A DNA stretch of 64,000 nt from Kuenenia sp039794105. GTDB taxonomy: Bacteria; Planctomycetota; Brocadiia; Brocadiales; Brocadiaceae. The DNA lies in contig NZ_JBDIWA010000001.1 of assembly GCF_039794105.1 (NCBI RefSeq), positions 62,001 through 126,000 of the forward strand. The letters are read 5' to 3'. Positions within the stretch are counted from its first letter, which is position 1. Each line of letters starts with the position of its first letter. Made by a program: the position numbers and the translations under genes. This document shows positions 34,403 through 43,508 of this stretch, one piece after another. Under the pieces are notes generated by a model. That model ran no database searches. It saw nothing but the letters and a program-made list of their open reading frames with translations, and was not told the origin of the DNA.

Positions 34403-37400
34403 ATAATCAATATCTTATGAAAGTTTTACGCCAGTCAGATGAATACCCCAATTATTATATTTTTTTAGAACAAGCCAGCCTTTATCTTAAAGAAGGTAAT
34501 ATTGAAAAAGCAATTGCTACATGTAATCAAGCAATTGAAATCGAACCAAAAAAACCGGACGCTTACTATAGCTTGGGACTCTATTACCACCAATTAGGCA
34601 ATTTTGACTGTTCTATCACAAACTTCGAAAAAGCTGCTGATTTAGATTCAACCGATGCATCAATTTACAACAATTTGGGTTTCCTTTATTACTGTAAAGG
34701 TTTATTTGAAGAATCAAAGACACATTTTAAAAGATCAATTAGTCTGGAACCAGACTATATAGATGCACTTTATGGACTTGGCGCTGTTTACTTTGAACAA
34801 TTGAAAATATATGATGCTATTGCCGTATTTAAAAAGTGCTTAACGATAGAACCTTCATTGTCAAAAGCCAGAGTAAAATTAGAGGAATGCTATAAAATAA
34901 TAAATTCAGAAAGTGTTAAAGACAATTATAAAAAAATATTAATCGTTATGGATGAAGGCATTGGCAATATGGTTATGTTAACGCCTGCCTTAAGAGCAAT
35001 TAAACATCAATTACCAGAATGTAGAATAACTGTGCTGGGAAAACAACCTTCTGTGCAAATTGTTGATGGGTGGGATTTAATAGAAAAAGTTCTTACAGAA
35101 CCGGATGATGATCAATATGATGTAGGTTTTTTTTCCATCTGGTCTGGAAATTACAAACAAAAATTCGGAGAAAAAATAAAATCTCAGTGCAGTGAAGTAT
35201 ATAATATTGAATTGGATAATATTGATATGCATGAAGCTGAACACCACCTTAAAATTGCTAAGTATTTTGGATATGAAGGAAACACACCGGAACCTTTTTG
35301 TATGACTAAAGAAGTTAATATCCAATTATCTGCAAATAAAAAAATTGCAGTATTGTCAGACACTACTTTAAATAATAACGCATGGGAAAGAAAGCGATGG
35401 CCATATTATAAAGAACTTGCCAGAAAGCTTATAGATATTGGATATGCAGTTGTCCTTATCGGAGGCAAAGAAGAATTAAACCGATTCATTCCTTCTCAAT
35501 GGCCGTCACAGATTATTAACTGTTTAGATAAATATAATATCCAGGAAACTGCGTGGCTTTTAAAGAAATGTGATATGTTTATCGGAAATGACAGCGGCCC
35601 TGCTCATATTGCTGCCGCGCTGGGTATTCCCACCTTTGTTTTCTTTGGTTCTACACGTATTTCTAAAAACAAACCATTAGGAACCGATGTAACTATTGTT
35701 TCAAAAAATCTCCGATGTTCACCTTGCCAGTATTCCCCGATGTGGAATGAGTGCAAGGACTGGAAATGTATGTCGCAAATTATAGCAGATGATGTTTTGC
35801 AAACAATTATTAAAAGGCCTTTACAGCAACAAAAATACAAGGTTTCGGCACTAACCCCAACCGTGAACCCCTTCGCCGAAAGAAAGGTATTAATTGTTGG
35901 CGTACTTGATATTGACAGTTCAACCAACGTTTTTATGAAGAAAGGTTTTGAAAAATTAGGGTTGCATGTAGAAGCATACAACTATAGAACCAGGTCAAAA
36001 GAATTAGGTAGCCCTCAGGCTATGTGGAAAGATTTCCAGCAATTTTTGCTAGGCAAGAAGTATGATTTGATTATATTCTGCAAAGTTAATTCGCTACACC
36101 CCGAATTAATTAAATATGCAAGTCAATTCGGAAAAACATGGTATTGGTTTATGGATAATCTATGGGTGGCGCAGAATATATACGCTAATGAATATGTAAA
36201 AAGGGCAGATTTCGCCAGTTCAACCTCAAAAGAGGTATGTGATTGGTTTCGGCAATTTAATTCCAATACATTTCAGATCATAGAAGGCTTTGACCCAGAT
36301 ATTTACTTTCACGAAGGTCTTCCGAAAATTTATGACCTTCTGTTTGTTGGCAATGCTACTGATAAACGTATCAACGATTTGCGGCTTCTTCGAAATGGCC
36401 ATGCTTTAACTATTTTTGGCAATGGTTGGCCGGAAGATTTTGCAGCAAAACCTCCGATTTATAATAATGAGTTACGAAGAGCGATATGTCAGTCGAAAAT
36501 AGTATTGAATCTGGTACACTCCAATATCTTCTCAGATCGTATAGTTTTGACTGCCGCTTCTGGTGGGTTTGTATTATCACAGTGGTGTTCCGACCTTGAG
36601 CGACATTTTCAACGGAAAACACAGTTGGATTGGTTCCGGAATGCAGAGGAAGCGCAACAACTTATTCTCTATTATTTAGAATACCACGAGGTGCGGGAAA
36701 AAATTGCTAAAAATGGTATGCATTATGTCCGCCAAAAATACAATTGGGAATCTGTGTGTCGTGAGGTCTTACAAAAGGTTGAAACAAGTTTACCAAGAGG
36801 GATAGCTGCGGCCAATAGAAAGACCGCCGAGCGTGTGCTCTTTGTATCCTGGCATGGACTTGGTGATAACGTCATGCTGACTCCGGCATTGAGGAAATAT
36901 AAACAACTATACCCCGATAGCTACATTGCAGTGGCAGGATTGGAACGATTTGGTAACACGCTAGTTCAGCTTCTTTCAGGTCTGCATTTTGTTGATGAAG
37001 TCATTCCATGCCTTCCCGACGCATGGAATGATTTTCCAGATTATAAAACAGGTGTAGATGCTGTAGTGGAAAGAGCACAGGCAATTTGCAGAGAAAGGGG
37101 CTTCTCTAAAGTAGTAGTGTTGCCTACAAATCGTCAAGAAGGATATAAACTACATAAAAATTTTCGCTTTGCTGATGAGGTGGGCGTTCAATTTGATAAT
37201 CTGGAGGATTTACAAACAGAACTAGCAGTTACAAAAGAAGCCGAAAAACAGGTAGAGGCATTTGTAAAGGATTACAGTAAACCCATACTGGTTCTTCATG
37301 CAAAAGCAGGAAACCAGCCTAAAACGCTGGTAGTTGAGGATGTTGAACGAATAATTGATCAATACCGAGGTTATACCGTTTTTGAATTCGGGCGACGGAG

Positions 37401-40400
37401 TACCAGTAGATCTATTCTAGTGTCAGAAGATAATATGGAATTTTCAAAAGCGTTAATAAAAAGAGCGGATATGGTTATTGCGATTGATTCGGTAGTAATG
37501 CATATTGCCGGTGCATTTCATCGTCCATTAATAGCAATATTTACAATTACTCCTGTTCATCAGGCAATCCCGCTGACCTACAGGGTGGATGTTTGTGGTG
37601 CAAATAATGACATGACCCAACTTAGTTTATGGCCTAGCCTTAAAAAAGAAATAGAAAAGAAGTATCTCCGGGAAAAGAATTATGGTTTTGACCAACGATG
37701 GTATTATGAGGGGGGAAGTAGCTGCTACATGGGCTATTGGTGGGGAGAACGGGGTGGAATGGGTTTGAGGATTACCGCGCGTATGAATAAGATTATTGAC
37801 GAGCATCCTGAGATGTTTGAGAACTGCAAGGTCATCGATGTGGGATGTGCGGCAGGGTATTACGTAAAAGTTATGAGAGATAGAGGTATAGAGGCGTATG
37901 GCTGCGATCCTTCAGAATGGATAATAAATCGTGAAGAAACACTGATGTCACCTTATAAAAAGTATTTGAAAGTTGGTGTTGCCAAAGAAATTCCTTTTAA
38001 TGTTAAAATAGACACGGTGTTAGCCTTAAACGTTCTTGAGCATAGCACGGAGGATGAGCTGTCAAGCTTTTTGTCAGAATTGAACAGGTTGCAGTCTGCA
38101 AATCTCATAATACAGGTTCCTCAAATAGACGATCCTGAGGCATGGACAGATATAACACATAAACTGATAAAGCCGCACGGATGGTGGAATAAAAAGTTTG
38201 CAAGTATCGGTTTTCAACTTGTAAAAAATATTCCTTACACAGGTGCGCCTATTTGGTATTACCAGCATTCTCTGTCATGCATTGCTCCTGAACAGAAAGA
38301 GACATATATGAAAAAATATAATGAAATAATTGCAATGGCAGAGCAACTGGCAAAAAATGATGAAAAAGAAAAGGCAATTTTAGCATATAAACAAGCTATT
38401 GAAATTGCACCTGAACAAGTGAGCGCCTATTATAATTTAGCAATCTTATACCACTCTTGTAACAATGCAGAAAATGCTATTGCTAATTTTAAAAAAGCTG
38501 CCCATTTAGCGCCTGGCGATGCAACTATCTTTAATAATTTAGGTGTATTGCATTACTCTATAGATAAACCGGATGAAGCAGAAACCTATTTTAAAAAAGC
38601 TATTGAAATTAAACCTGATTATATCGATGCAATTAACGGATTAAACAAAGTTTATCAAAAATATATACAGAAGGTTCGGGAGAGAGGTAAAACAAAAGTT
38701 GATTTTAACAAAACAAACAATGAATCTTTTCTTAAAGCGGAAAAGCATAAAACACTATCCGGATTATATTCTTCCGGTTTTAGAAAATTAAAATTACCGG
38801 AATTGTATCATGATCCAATTTGTTATTGGGCCCATATGATTACCCTAAGGTGTAATGGTGGTTGTCCTTTCTGCATTTTAAATGGAAGAGGAGATTGTCA
38901 GAAAACTATTGAATTATCCGCCAGAGAAATATTAAATTTTTGGAATAATATCGAACATAAACAAGGCCAAAGACTTTCCTTAATCGGTGGAGAACCTACA
39001 TTACATAAGGATATTGTAGAAATTGTTAATAATCTTGAGGGATACTCTCTTACAATAACTACAAATTGTAAAGGTCCGTTCTATGAAAACTCAAATTTCT
39101 ATAAAAGATTCAATCCGCATCCAACATCTACTTTAAGAATAAACACTACTTTTCACCCCCACCACATCTCTGCTGAAGAATATATAAGGGTAATAAATTT
39201 GTATCGCAAAACAGGATACTTTGTTGATCAGACTTCTTATGTCTACCGCCCTGATATTGATCGTTACCGGGAAGCTATCGATAAAGTCAGTAAAGAAATT
39301 CCAATAAAAGCTGCTCCTTACCTGGGCTTCTATGATCCTGAAAATCAGTTTCAATCCCCATTTTCAGTTGAACATCTTGAACCTAATGAAAATTACTACG
39401 ACCCCAAGGCAGTAGCAACTATGTGCGGACTGACAAATTTCGATGCTTACCGGGACATGTGTGGTCAATATGAAAAACAGCAGGTTTCTTGTGAACACCC
39501 TTCTCGTTCACTTATAATCGGGCCTGAAGGTAATTATTATCACTGTCACTATAAAATGTATTATGGTATAGATCCGGTTTGCAATATTAAAGATTTTACG
39601 CCTGTCTCTGTAGATAGTAAAGATTGCAGGCATTATGGTTTCTGCAATTGGTGTGACGTCCCCAGAGTAGGGTGTAAGAAAAACCCTACTGCAAAAAAAT
39701 TGGTACTAAACAAGCTTTATGATAAACGGGAATTTTACCGTTCTGAAATCCAGTATTTAGTCAAAGATATTTCTTCTTTTGCCAAACAACACCAGTTGGA
39801 ATATAATATTTTGAAATGGTTTGAATATTCATACGTACTCCTTTATTCAGGGCTTCGCCATCGCGGAAAGGTACTGGACGTTGGCAGTGCAAAATCAATA
39901 TTCCCTTATTATTTGGCCTCCAAAGATTATGCTGTAACAACATTTGACTTGACCGATGCTGAATATCGCACCGAAACCGGACATAAGTTTAATGTAACTT
40001 CTGTAACCGGTGACTTGCAAAAATTTCATCCGCAATTAGAAGAAAAGTTTGATTTTATTTCTAACCTTAGCGTTATAGAACATATCCCAGATGATACAAA
40101 AGCTGTATTAAATTTAGCCAGATATCTAAAACGCGGAGGTATCATGGTAATATCAACGGATTTTTTTGAAACTTATATCGAATATCCTAACGCAAACCGC
40201 ACCATTGTAAGAGATCGCCCGCAAGGTTCACATACGGATTCTCGTGTCTATACTGAAGATACTTTTCTGAATAGAATTATAAGTCCCTTGGAAAAAGCAG
40301 GATTAAAAAGGATGGGAGCTGCCAACTACAAGAACGTTGATATTTCAAATCCAGGTGAGCGGTCAGTACGAGGATTATATACATTTGGTATTGCTTGTTT

Positions 40401-40416
40401 AAGAAAACCAGTTTAA
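34399..40416 (+). CDS. Giant multidomain enzyme: TPR, GT9, CgeB-like GT, GT9, methyltransferase, TPR, radical SAM, methyltransferase
   Basis: One uninterrupted 2005-codon frame. Approximate modules: TPR repeats (20-160); GT9 heptosyltransferase-like domain (178-475, GIGNMVMLTPALRAIK and GNDSGPAHIAAALGIP); CgeB/DUF3880-like glycosyltransferase (495-797, KVLIVGVLDIDSSTN); a second GT9-like domain (811-1075, GLGDNVMLTPALRKYK); SAM methyltransferase (1140-1290, VIDVGCAAGYYVKVM); TPR (1304-1420); radical SAM domain with CNGGCPFC (CxxxCxxC, near 1485) and a Cys-rich C-terminal part (1660-1760); second methyltransferase (1821-2004, VLDVGSAKSIFPYY). The TTG at 34399 or ATG at 34417 may be the start; neither has a clear ribosome binding site. 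It probably makes or attaches a modified glycan; the substrate is unknown. Confidence 0.85.
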   Translation: MNNQYLMKVLRQSDEYPNYYIFLEQASLYLKEGNIEKAIATCNQAIEIEPKKPDAYYSLGLYYHQLGNFDCSITNFEKAADLDSTDASIYNNLGFLYYCKGLFEESKTHFKRSISLEPDYIDALYGLGAVYFEQLKIYDAIAVFKKCLTIEPSLSKARVKLEECYKIINSESVKDNYKKILIVMDEGIGNMVMLTPALRAIKHQLPECRITVLGKQPSVQIVDGWDLIEKVLTEPDDDQYDVGFFSIWSGNYKQKFGEKIKSQCSEVYNIELDNIDMHEAEHHLKIAKYFGYEGNTPEPFCMTKEVNIQLSANKKIAVLSDTTLNNNAWERKRWPYYKELARKLIDIGYAVVLIGGKEELNRFIPSQWPSQIINCLDKYNIQETAWLLKKCDMFIGNDSGPAHIAAALGIPTFVFFGSTRISKNKPLGTDVTIVSKNLRCSPCQYSPMWNECKDWKCMSQIIADDVLQTIIKRPLQQQKYKVSALTPTVNPFAERKVLIVGVLDIDSSTNVFMKKGFEKLGLHVEAYNYRTRSKELGSPQAMWKDFQQFLLGKKYDLIIFCKVNSLHPELIKYASQFGKTWYWFMDNLWVAQNIYANEYVKRADFASSTSKEVCDWFRQFNSNTFQIIEGFDPDIYFHEGLPKIYDLLFVGNATDKRINDLRLLRNGHALTIFGNGWPEDFAAKPPIYNNELRRAICQSKIVLNLVHSNIFSDRIVLTAASGGFVLSQWCSDLERHFQRKTQLDWFRNAEEAQQLILYYLEYHEVREKIAKNGMHYVRQKYNWESVCREVLQKVETSLPRGIAAANRKTAERVLFVSWHGLGDNVMLTPALRKYKQLYPDSYIAVAGLERFGNTLVQLLSGLHFVDEVIPCLPDAWNDFPDYKTGVDAVVERAQAICRERGFSKVVVLPTNRQEGYKLHKNFRFADEVGVQFDNLEDLQTELAVTKEAEKQVEAFVKDYSKPILVLHAKAGNQPKTLVVEDVERIIDQYRGYTVFEFGRRSTSRSILVSEDNMEFSKALIKRADMVIAIDSVVMHIAGAFHRPLIAIFTITPVHQAIPLTYRVDVCGANNDMTQLSLWPSLKKEIEKKYLREKNYGFDQRWYYEGGSSCYMGYWWGERGGMGLRITARMNKIIDEHPEMFENCKVIDVGCAAGYYVKVMRDRGIEAYGCDPSEWIINREETLMSPYKKYLKVGVAKEIPFNVKIDTVLALNVLEHSTEDELSSFLSELNRLQSANLIIQVPQIDDPEAWTDITHKLIKPHGWWNKKFASIGFQLVKNIPYTGAPIWYYQHSLSCIAPEQKETYMKKYNEIIAMAEQLAKNDEKEKAILAYKQAIEIAPEQVSAYYNLAILYHSCNNAENAIANFKKAAHLAPGDATIFNNLGVLHYSIDKPDEAETYFKKAIEIKPDYIDAINGLNKVYQKYIQKVRERGKTKVDFNKTNNESFLKAEKHKTLSGLYSSGFRKLKLPELYHDPICYWAHMITLRCNGGCPFCILNGRGDCQKTIELSAREILNFWNNIEHKQGQRLSLIGGEPTLHKDIVEIVNNLEGYSLTITTNCKGPFYENSNFYKRFNPHPTSTLRINTTFHPHHISAEEYIRVINLYRKTGYFVDQTSYVYRPDIDRYREAIDKVSKEIPIKAAPYLGFYDPENQFQSPFSVEHLEPNENYYDPKAVATMCGLTNFDAYRDMCGQYEKQQVSCEHPSRSLIIGPEGNYYHCHYKMYYGIDPVCNIKDFTPVSVDSKDCRHYGFCNWCDVPRVGCKKNPTAKKLVLNKLYDKREFYRSEIQYLVKDISSFAKQHQLEYNILKWFEYSYVLLYSGLRHRGKVLDVGSAKSIFPYYLASKDYAVTTFDLTDAEYRTETGHKFNVTSVTGDLQKFHPQLEEKFDFISNLSVIEHIPDDTKAVLNLARYLKRGGIMVISTDFFETYIEYPNANRTIVRDRPQGSHTDSRVYTEDTFLNRIISPLEKAGLKRMGAANYKNVDISNPGERSVRGLYTFGIACLRKPV

Positions 40417-40854
40417 CAACCGAATATATTTTAATACATGGAGCACCATTAACAATAAAGTGAAACATCCATGACATTTGGTTGCAAAAGAGGTGAATCC
40501 CCTACCTCTTTTGGGAGCTATGTTAACATAGGAAGTGTTAAAATATAATGGCATAGAGAACAATTACCCAAATATCACGTCCAATTTTACCTCAACCAAC
40601 CAAAGCTGTTGAACTGATATTTTCACATTCCTGCGCCCTGCCAATAACATCACGACCACGTCAAAGTCGTCTTGAAGTGTTTTGATATCTACATAAATAA
40701 GCCATTTTTTAGATTACCTATAATTCTTTATACTATAATTCGTTAAACAAGAGTTTGATGCGGCCCTGCAATAAGATAACTGATGATTGACTTTTATATT
40801 GGTAATACTTAGAATTCAGACAATACGATTTTCTGGAATTAAAAACATACCTCC
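40417..40854. other. Spacer after the giant gene
   Basis: It contains the hairpin at 40486-40512. A minus-strand stretch around 40560-40710 is open for about 50 codons but has no start and no recognisable family, so no gene is called. Confidence 0.5.
40486..40512 (+). terminator. Probable terminator of the giant gene
   Basis: AAAAGAGGT and ACCTCTTTT form a perfect 9-bp stem with a 9-nt loop, 70 bp after the stop codon. The T-run is only the four T of the stem. Confidence 0.45.
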
Positions 40855-41868
40855 ATGACTTTCATCATAGAAAAACTCAACGAAAATGCGATAGAGACGG
40901 TAGTAGACCTTTATTACCGGATAGTAGAAGAACTATATTCTGAAAATACGGAGGTAGATCATCTCCACTTCCGGAATCTTTATACTGCGGAAAAATTAAA
41001 AAAACGCATCAATAATAAAAATTGCGTTTATCTCGTCGCCAAAGAAAATGGCAATCTCATTGGATTCGTATTCGCATGGATATCACAAAAAGTGGGAAAT
41101 ATTTTCTGGCTGGGTGTCGAGACGGCATACCGAAGAAAAGGGTACGGAAATAAATTATTGGAGGAGACATTGAGTATTTTCGCTAACCAAGATTGTTACA
41201 AGGCGAAATTCTTCACCTACCCTTTTCTGAAAACAGCTCACTGCCTATTCCAAAAATACGGATTTAAGGAAACTACTTGCATCGACAAAAGCATTTTTGG
41301 GGTTGATGTTCTCCTTATGGTAAAAAAAATTACACCCGTTCCCGGGGAACACCGTACAAAAAAAATCATATTGGCAGGTGAGGCTGGACAGGGCATTAAA
41401 CTTATGGCTCATATCCTGGCAAGTATCCTCGCTAAATTAGAAAAAGAAGTTGCCCTTAATCTTGTTTATGACGCAACCGTCCGCGGCGGCAATATCAAAG
41501 CAGAGATTATCTATTCCGACGAACCTATCGAAGTCCCTTTTTTTGAAGAAGCAGATATCGCGCTTCAGCTTTCAAGCGTACTCGATACTACGGTTAAGGC
41601 AAAATATGTTCTTATTGAATCCTCCGCATGCGGAACAGACGGTGAAAAGTGTGATTTGTACTGTCCGGAAAGCGACAGAATCCCTTTTGGAAAAATTGCT
41701 ACAGAATGCTTTAGCAGCCCTGTTTTTGTTAATATGATCGCATTGGGCAAGTTATTACAAAAAATCGGAATTAATATTGAGACGATAAACTTTAACACCG
41801 TCTTTCCGTCGCAATTTTTTGATGAAAATATAAGGGCGATTCGTTATGGGTACACCTATCAGGATTAA
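40855..41868 (+). CDS. Fusion of a GNAT acetyltransferase and a 2-oxoacid:ferredoxin oxidoreductase gamma-type domain
   Basis: Residues 1-155 are a GNAT N-acetyltransferase with the acetyl-CoA-binding motif A in LGVETAYRRKGYGNKLLEE. Residues 168-337 are a pyruvate/2-oxoglutarate oxidoreductase gamma (catalytic domain 2) unit starting KIILAGEAGQGIKLMAHILA and including VYDATVRGGNIKAEIIYSDE. The frame is continuous, so this is a real fusion at DNA level. The partner alpha and beta subunits are not in the window. The gene overlaps the fumarase alpha gene by 23 bp, tying it to a C4-dicarboxylate/TCA operon. GNAT modification of the complex is one speculative link. Confidence 0.85.
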   Translation: MTFIIEKLNENAIETVVDLYYRIVEELYSENTEVDHLHFRNLYTAEKLKKRINNKNCVYLVAKENGNLIGFVFAWISQKVGNIFWLGVETAYRRKGYGNKLLEETLSIFANQDCYKAKFFTYPFLKTAHCLFQKYGFKETTCIDKSIFGVDVLLMVKKITPVPGEHRTKKIILAGEAGQGIKLMAHILASILAKLEKEVALNLVYDATVRGGNIKAEIIYSDEPIEVPFFEEADIALQLSSVLDTTVKAKYVLIESSACGTDGEKCDLYCPESDRIPFGKIATECFSSPVFVNMIALGKLLQKIGINIETINFNTVFPSQFFDENIRAIRYGYTYQD

Positions 41869-42706
41869 CGCAGCAGAAATTTCAGAGACAATTTCCCGGC
41901 TTTGCCAGGATGCAAATTCCAATTTGGGAAGTGACGTGGTCAATGCCCTGGAGCTTGCCCGCGAAAAAGAAGCATCCCCTGTCGCAAAAGAAATACTTTC
42001 CGAATTATTGGAAAACTCGAGGATTGCGCATAAAAATAAAATGCCCTTATGCCAGGATACCGGCGTTGCAATTGTCTTCTTAGAGGTTGGAGAAAATGTA
42101 GAAATTGCCGGCGGACGACTCCACGATGCGATTAATGCCGGGGTTCGTAAAGGGTATAATGAAGGGTTTTTGAGAAAATCTATCGTAGCAGACCCCCTCA
42201 CACGGGTGAATACGAATGATAACACCCCCGCTATTATTCATACAGAGTTTGCCCCCGGTAATCATCTGAAGATTACTTTTATGGCAAAGGGGGGCGGATG
42301 CGAAAATATGAGTAGGATTGCCATGCTCACACCTGCGGAGGGACGGGAGGGAGTTGTTCATTTTGTCGTGGAAACTGTGGAGAAAGCAAAGGCGAATCCA
42401 TGTCCTCCGATTATTGTTGGAGTGGGAATAGGCGGGACATTTGATTATGCGGCCCTTTTAGCGAAAAAAGCCCTGTTACGTCCGGTAGGTTCGGAAAATA
42501 AAAATCCTGAAACGGCGCAATTGGAGAAAGAACTTCTGGATAAAATAAATCATCTGGGAATCGGCGCTCAGGGATTGGGCGGCAGGATAACTGCCCTGGC
42601 AGTACACGTGGAGAGCCACCCTTGTCACATTGCAAGTCTTCCTGTGGCAGTCAATATAGACTGCCACTCTCATCGGGTAAAAACTGCAATACTGGGGAGT
42701 AAATGA
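41846..42706 (+). CDS. Class I fumarate hydratase, alpha subunit (or tartrate dehydratase alpha)
   Basis: This 286-residue subunit carries the [4Fe-4S] cluster ligands, with visible Cys in MPLCQDTGVA, GGGCENMSRI and the C-terminal HPCHIASLP region. Other family motifs are GYNEGFLRKSIVADPLTR and PPIIVGVGIGGTFDYAALLAKKA. It interconverts fumarate and malate with the beta subunit encoded next, which overlaps by 4 bp. Sequence alone does not exclude tartrate dehydratase, but linkage to an oxoacid oxidoreductase domain favours fumarase. Confidence 0.92.
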   Translation: MGTPIRINAAEISETISRLCQDANSNLGSDVVNALELAREKEASPVAKEILSELLENSRIAHKNKMPLCQDTGVAIVFLEVGENVEIAGGRLHDAINAGVRKGYNEGFLRKSIVADPLTRVNTNDNTPAIIHTEFAPGNHLKITFMAKGGGCENMSRIAMLTPAEGREGVVHFVVETVEKAKANPCPPIIVGVGIGGTFDYAALLAKKALLRPVGSENKNPETAQLEKELLDKINHLGIGAQGLGGRITALAVHVESHPCHIASLPVAVNIDCHSHRVKTAILGSK

Positions 42707-43278
42707 TTATGACAAACAGTATACCTATAAAGACCCCCTTGTTAGACGCCGTTATCGAACAATTAAAGGCGGGGGATAAGGTCCGGATCAGCGGAATACT
42801 CTACACTGCAAGAGACGCCGCTCACAAAAGGCTTGTAAACCTCATCGATCAGGGCAAGGAACTGCCATTTGATATAAAAAACCAGATCATTTATTACACA
42901 GGGCCGAGTCCTGCTCTGCCGGGTACGCCAATCGGGTCGTGCGGTCCCACCACAAGCTACCGTATGGACAAATATACACCACTATTATTGTCTCTGGGGC
43001 TAAAGGCAACTATCGGCAAAGGGAACCGGTCGGAAGAGGTGCTGGAAGCCATGAAAAAATATAAGGCTGTTTATTTTGTCGCTACAGGAGGGGCTGCCGC
43101 ATTGCTGGCGCAATCGGTAAAAAGAATGGAAGTAGTTGCATATGAAGATTTAGGAGCGGAAGCAATCAGGAAGTTAGAGGTTGAAAATTTTCCTGCAATT
43201 GTTGCAAATGATATTTATGGAAACGATTTGTACAAAGAAGGGGTTTTGGCCTATTCCAAAATAGATATTTCCCAGTAA
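42703..43278 (+). CDS. Class I fumarate hydratase, beta subunit
   Basis: This 191-residue C-terminal fumarase unit has IYYTGPSPALPGTPIGSCGP followed by TTSYRMDKYTPLLLSLGLKA and TIGKGNRSEEVLEAM, the swivelling domain of class I fumarases. Its ATG overlaps the alpha-subunit stop; ATG at 42709 is an alternative two codons on. With the alpha subunit it forms an anaerobic-type, oxygen-sensitive fumarase. Confidence 0.92.
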   Translation: MIMTNSIPIKTPLLDAVIEQLKAGDKVRISGILYTARDAAHKRLVNLIDQGKELPFDIKNQIIYYTGPSPALPGTPIGSCGPTTSYRMDKYTPLLLSLGLKATIGKGNRSEEVLEAMKKYKAVYFVATGGAAALLAQSVKRMEVVAYEDLGAEAIRKLEVENFPAIVANDIYGNDLYKEGVLAYSKIDISQ

Positions 43279-43316
43279 GTCAACGACAGAAGCTATCGGC
43301 AATCCACAGTCTACAG

Positions 43317-43338
43317 TCGGCAGACGGCAAATTGCCGA
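43317..43338. repeat. Short dispersed repeat, copy 1 (TCGGCAGACGGCA core)
   Basis: This 22-bp sequence recurs in inverted orientation with one mismatch at 46659-46680. It lies in the 230-bp spacer before the phosphoglycerate mutase gene. Confidence 0.75.
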
Positions 43339-43508
43339 TTGAGCGAAGTGGGGGAATCTTAGGATTTCTCCAATGTCCCTTAAATATAAATTTCTTGCCC
43401 GATATTTGTTACATGGTTAAATTAATCTGTAATTTTAAATTGGCGCTTATGGGGGTTGCCTTCTTCACCTTGGTTTGAAAATCTATACATTAAAGGAGTA
43501 TCAGGAAA

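Noticed and set aside
40560..40715. About 50 open codons on the minus strand after the giant gene (DDFDVVVMLLAGRRNVKISV)
   Set aside because: No start codon with a ribosome binding site and no recognisable family. It could be a gene remnant, but I cannot support one.
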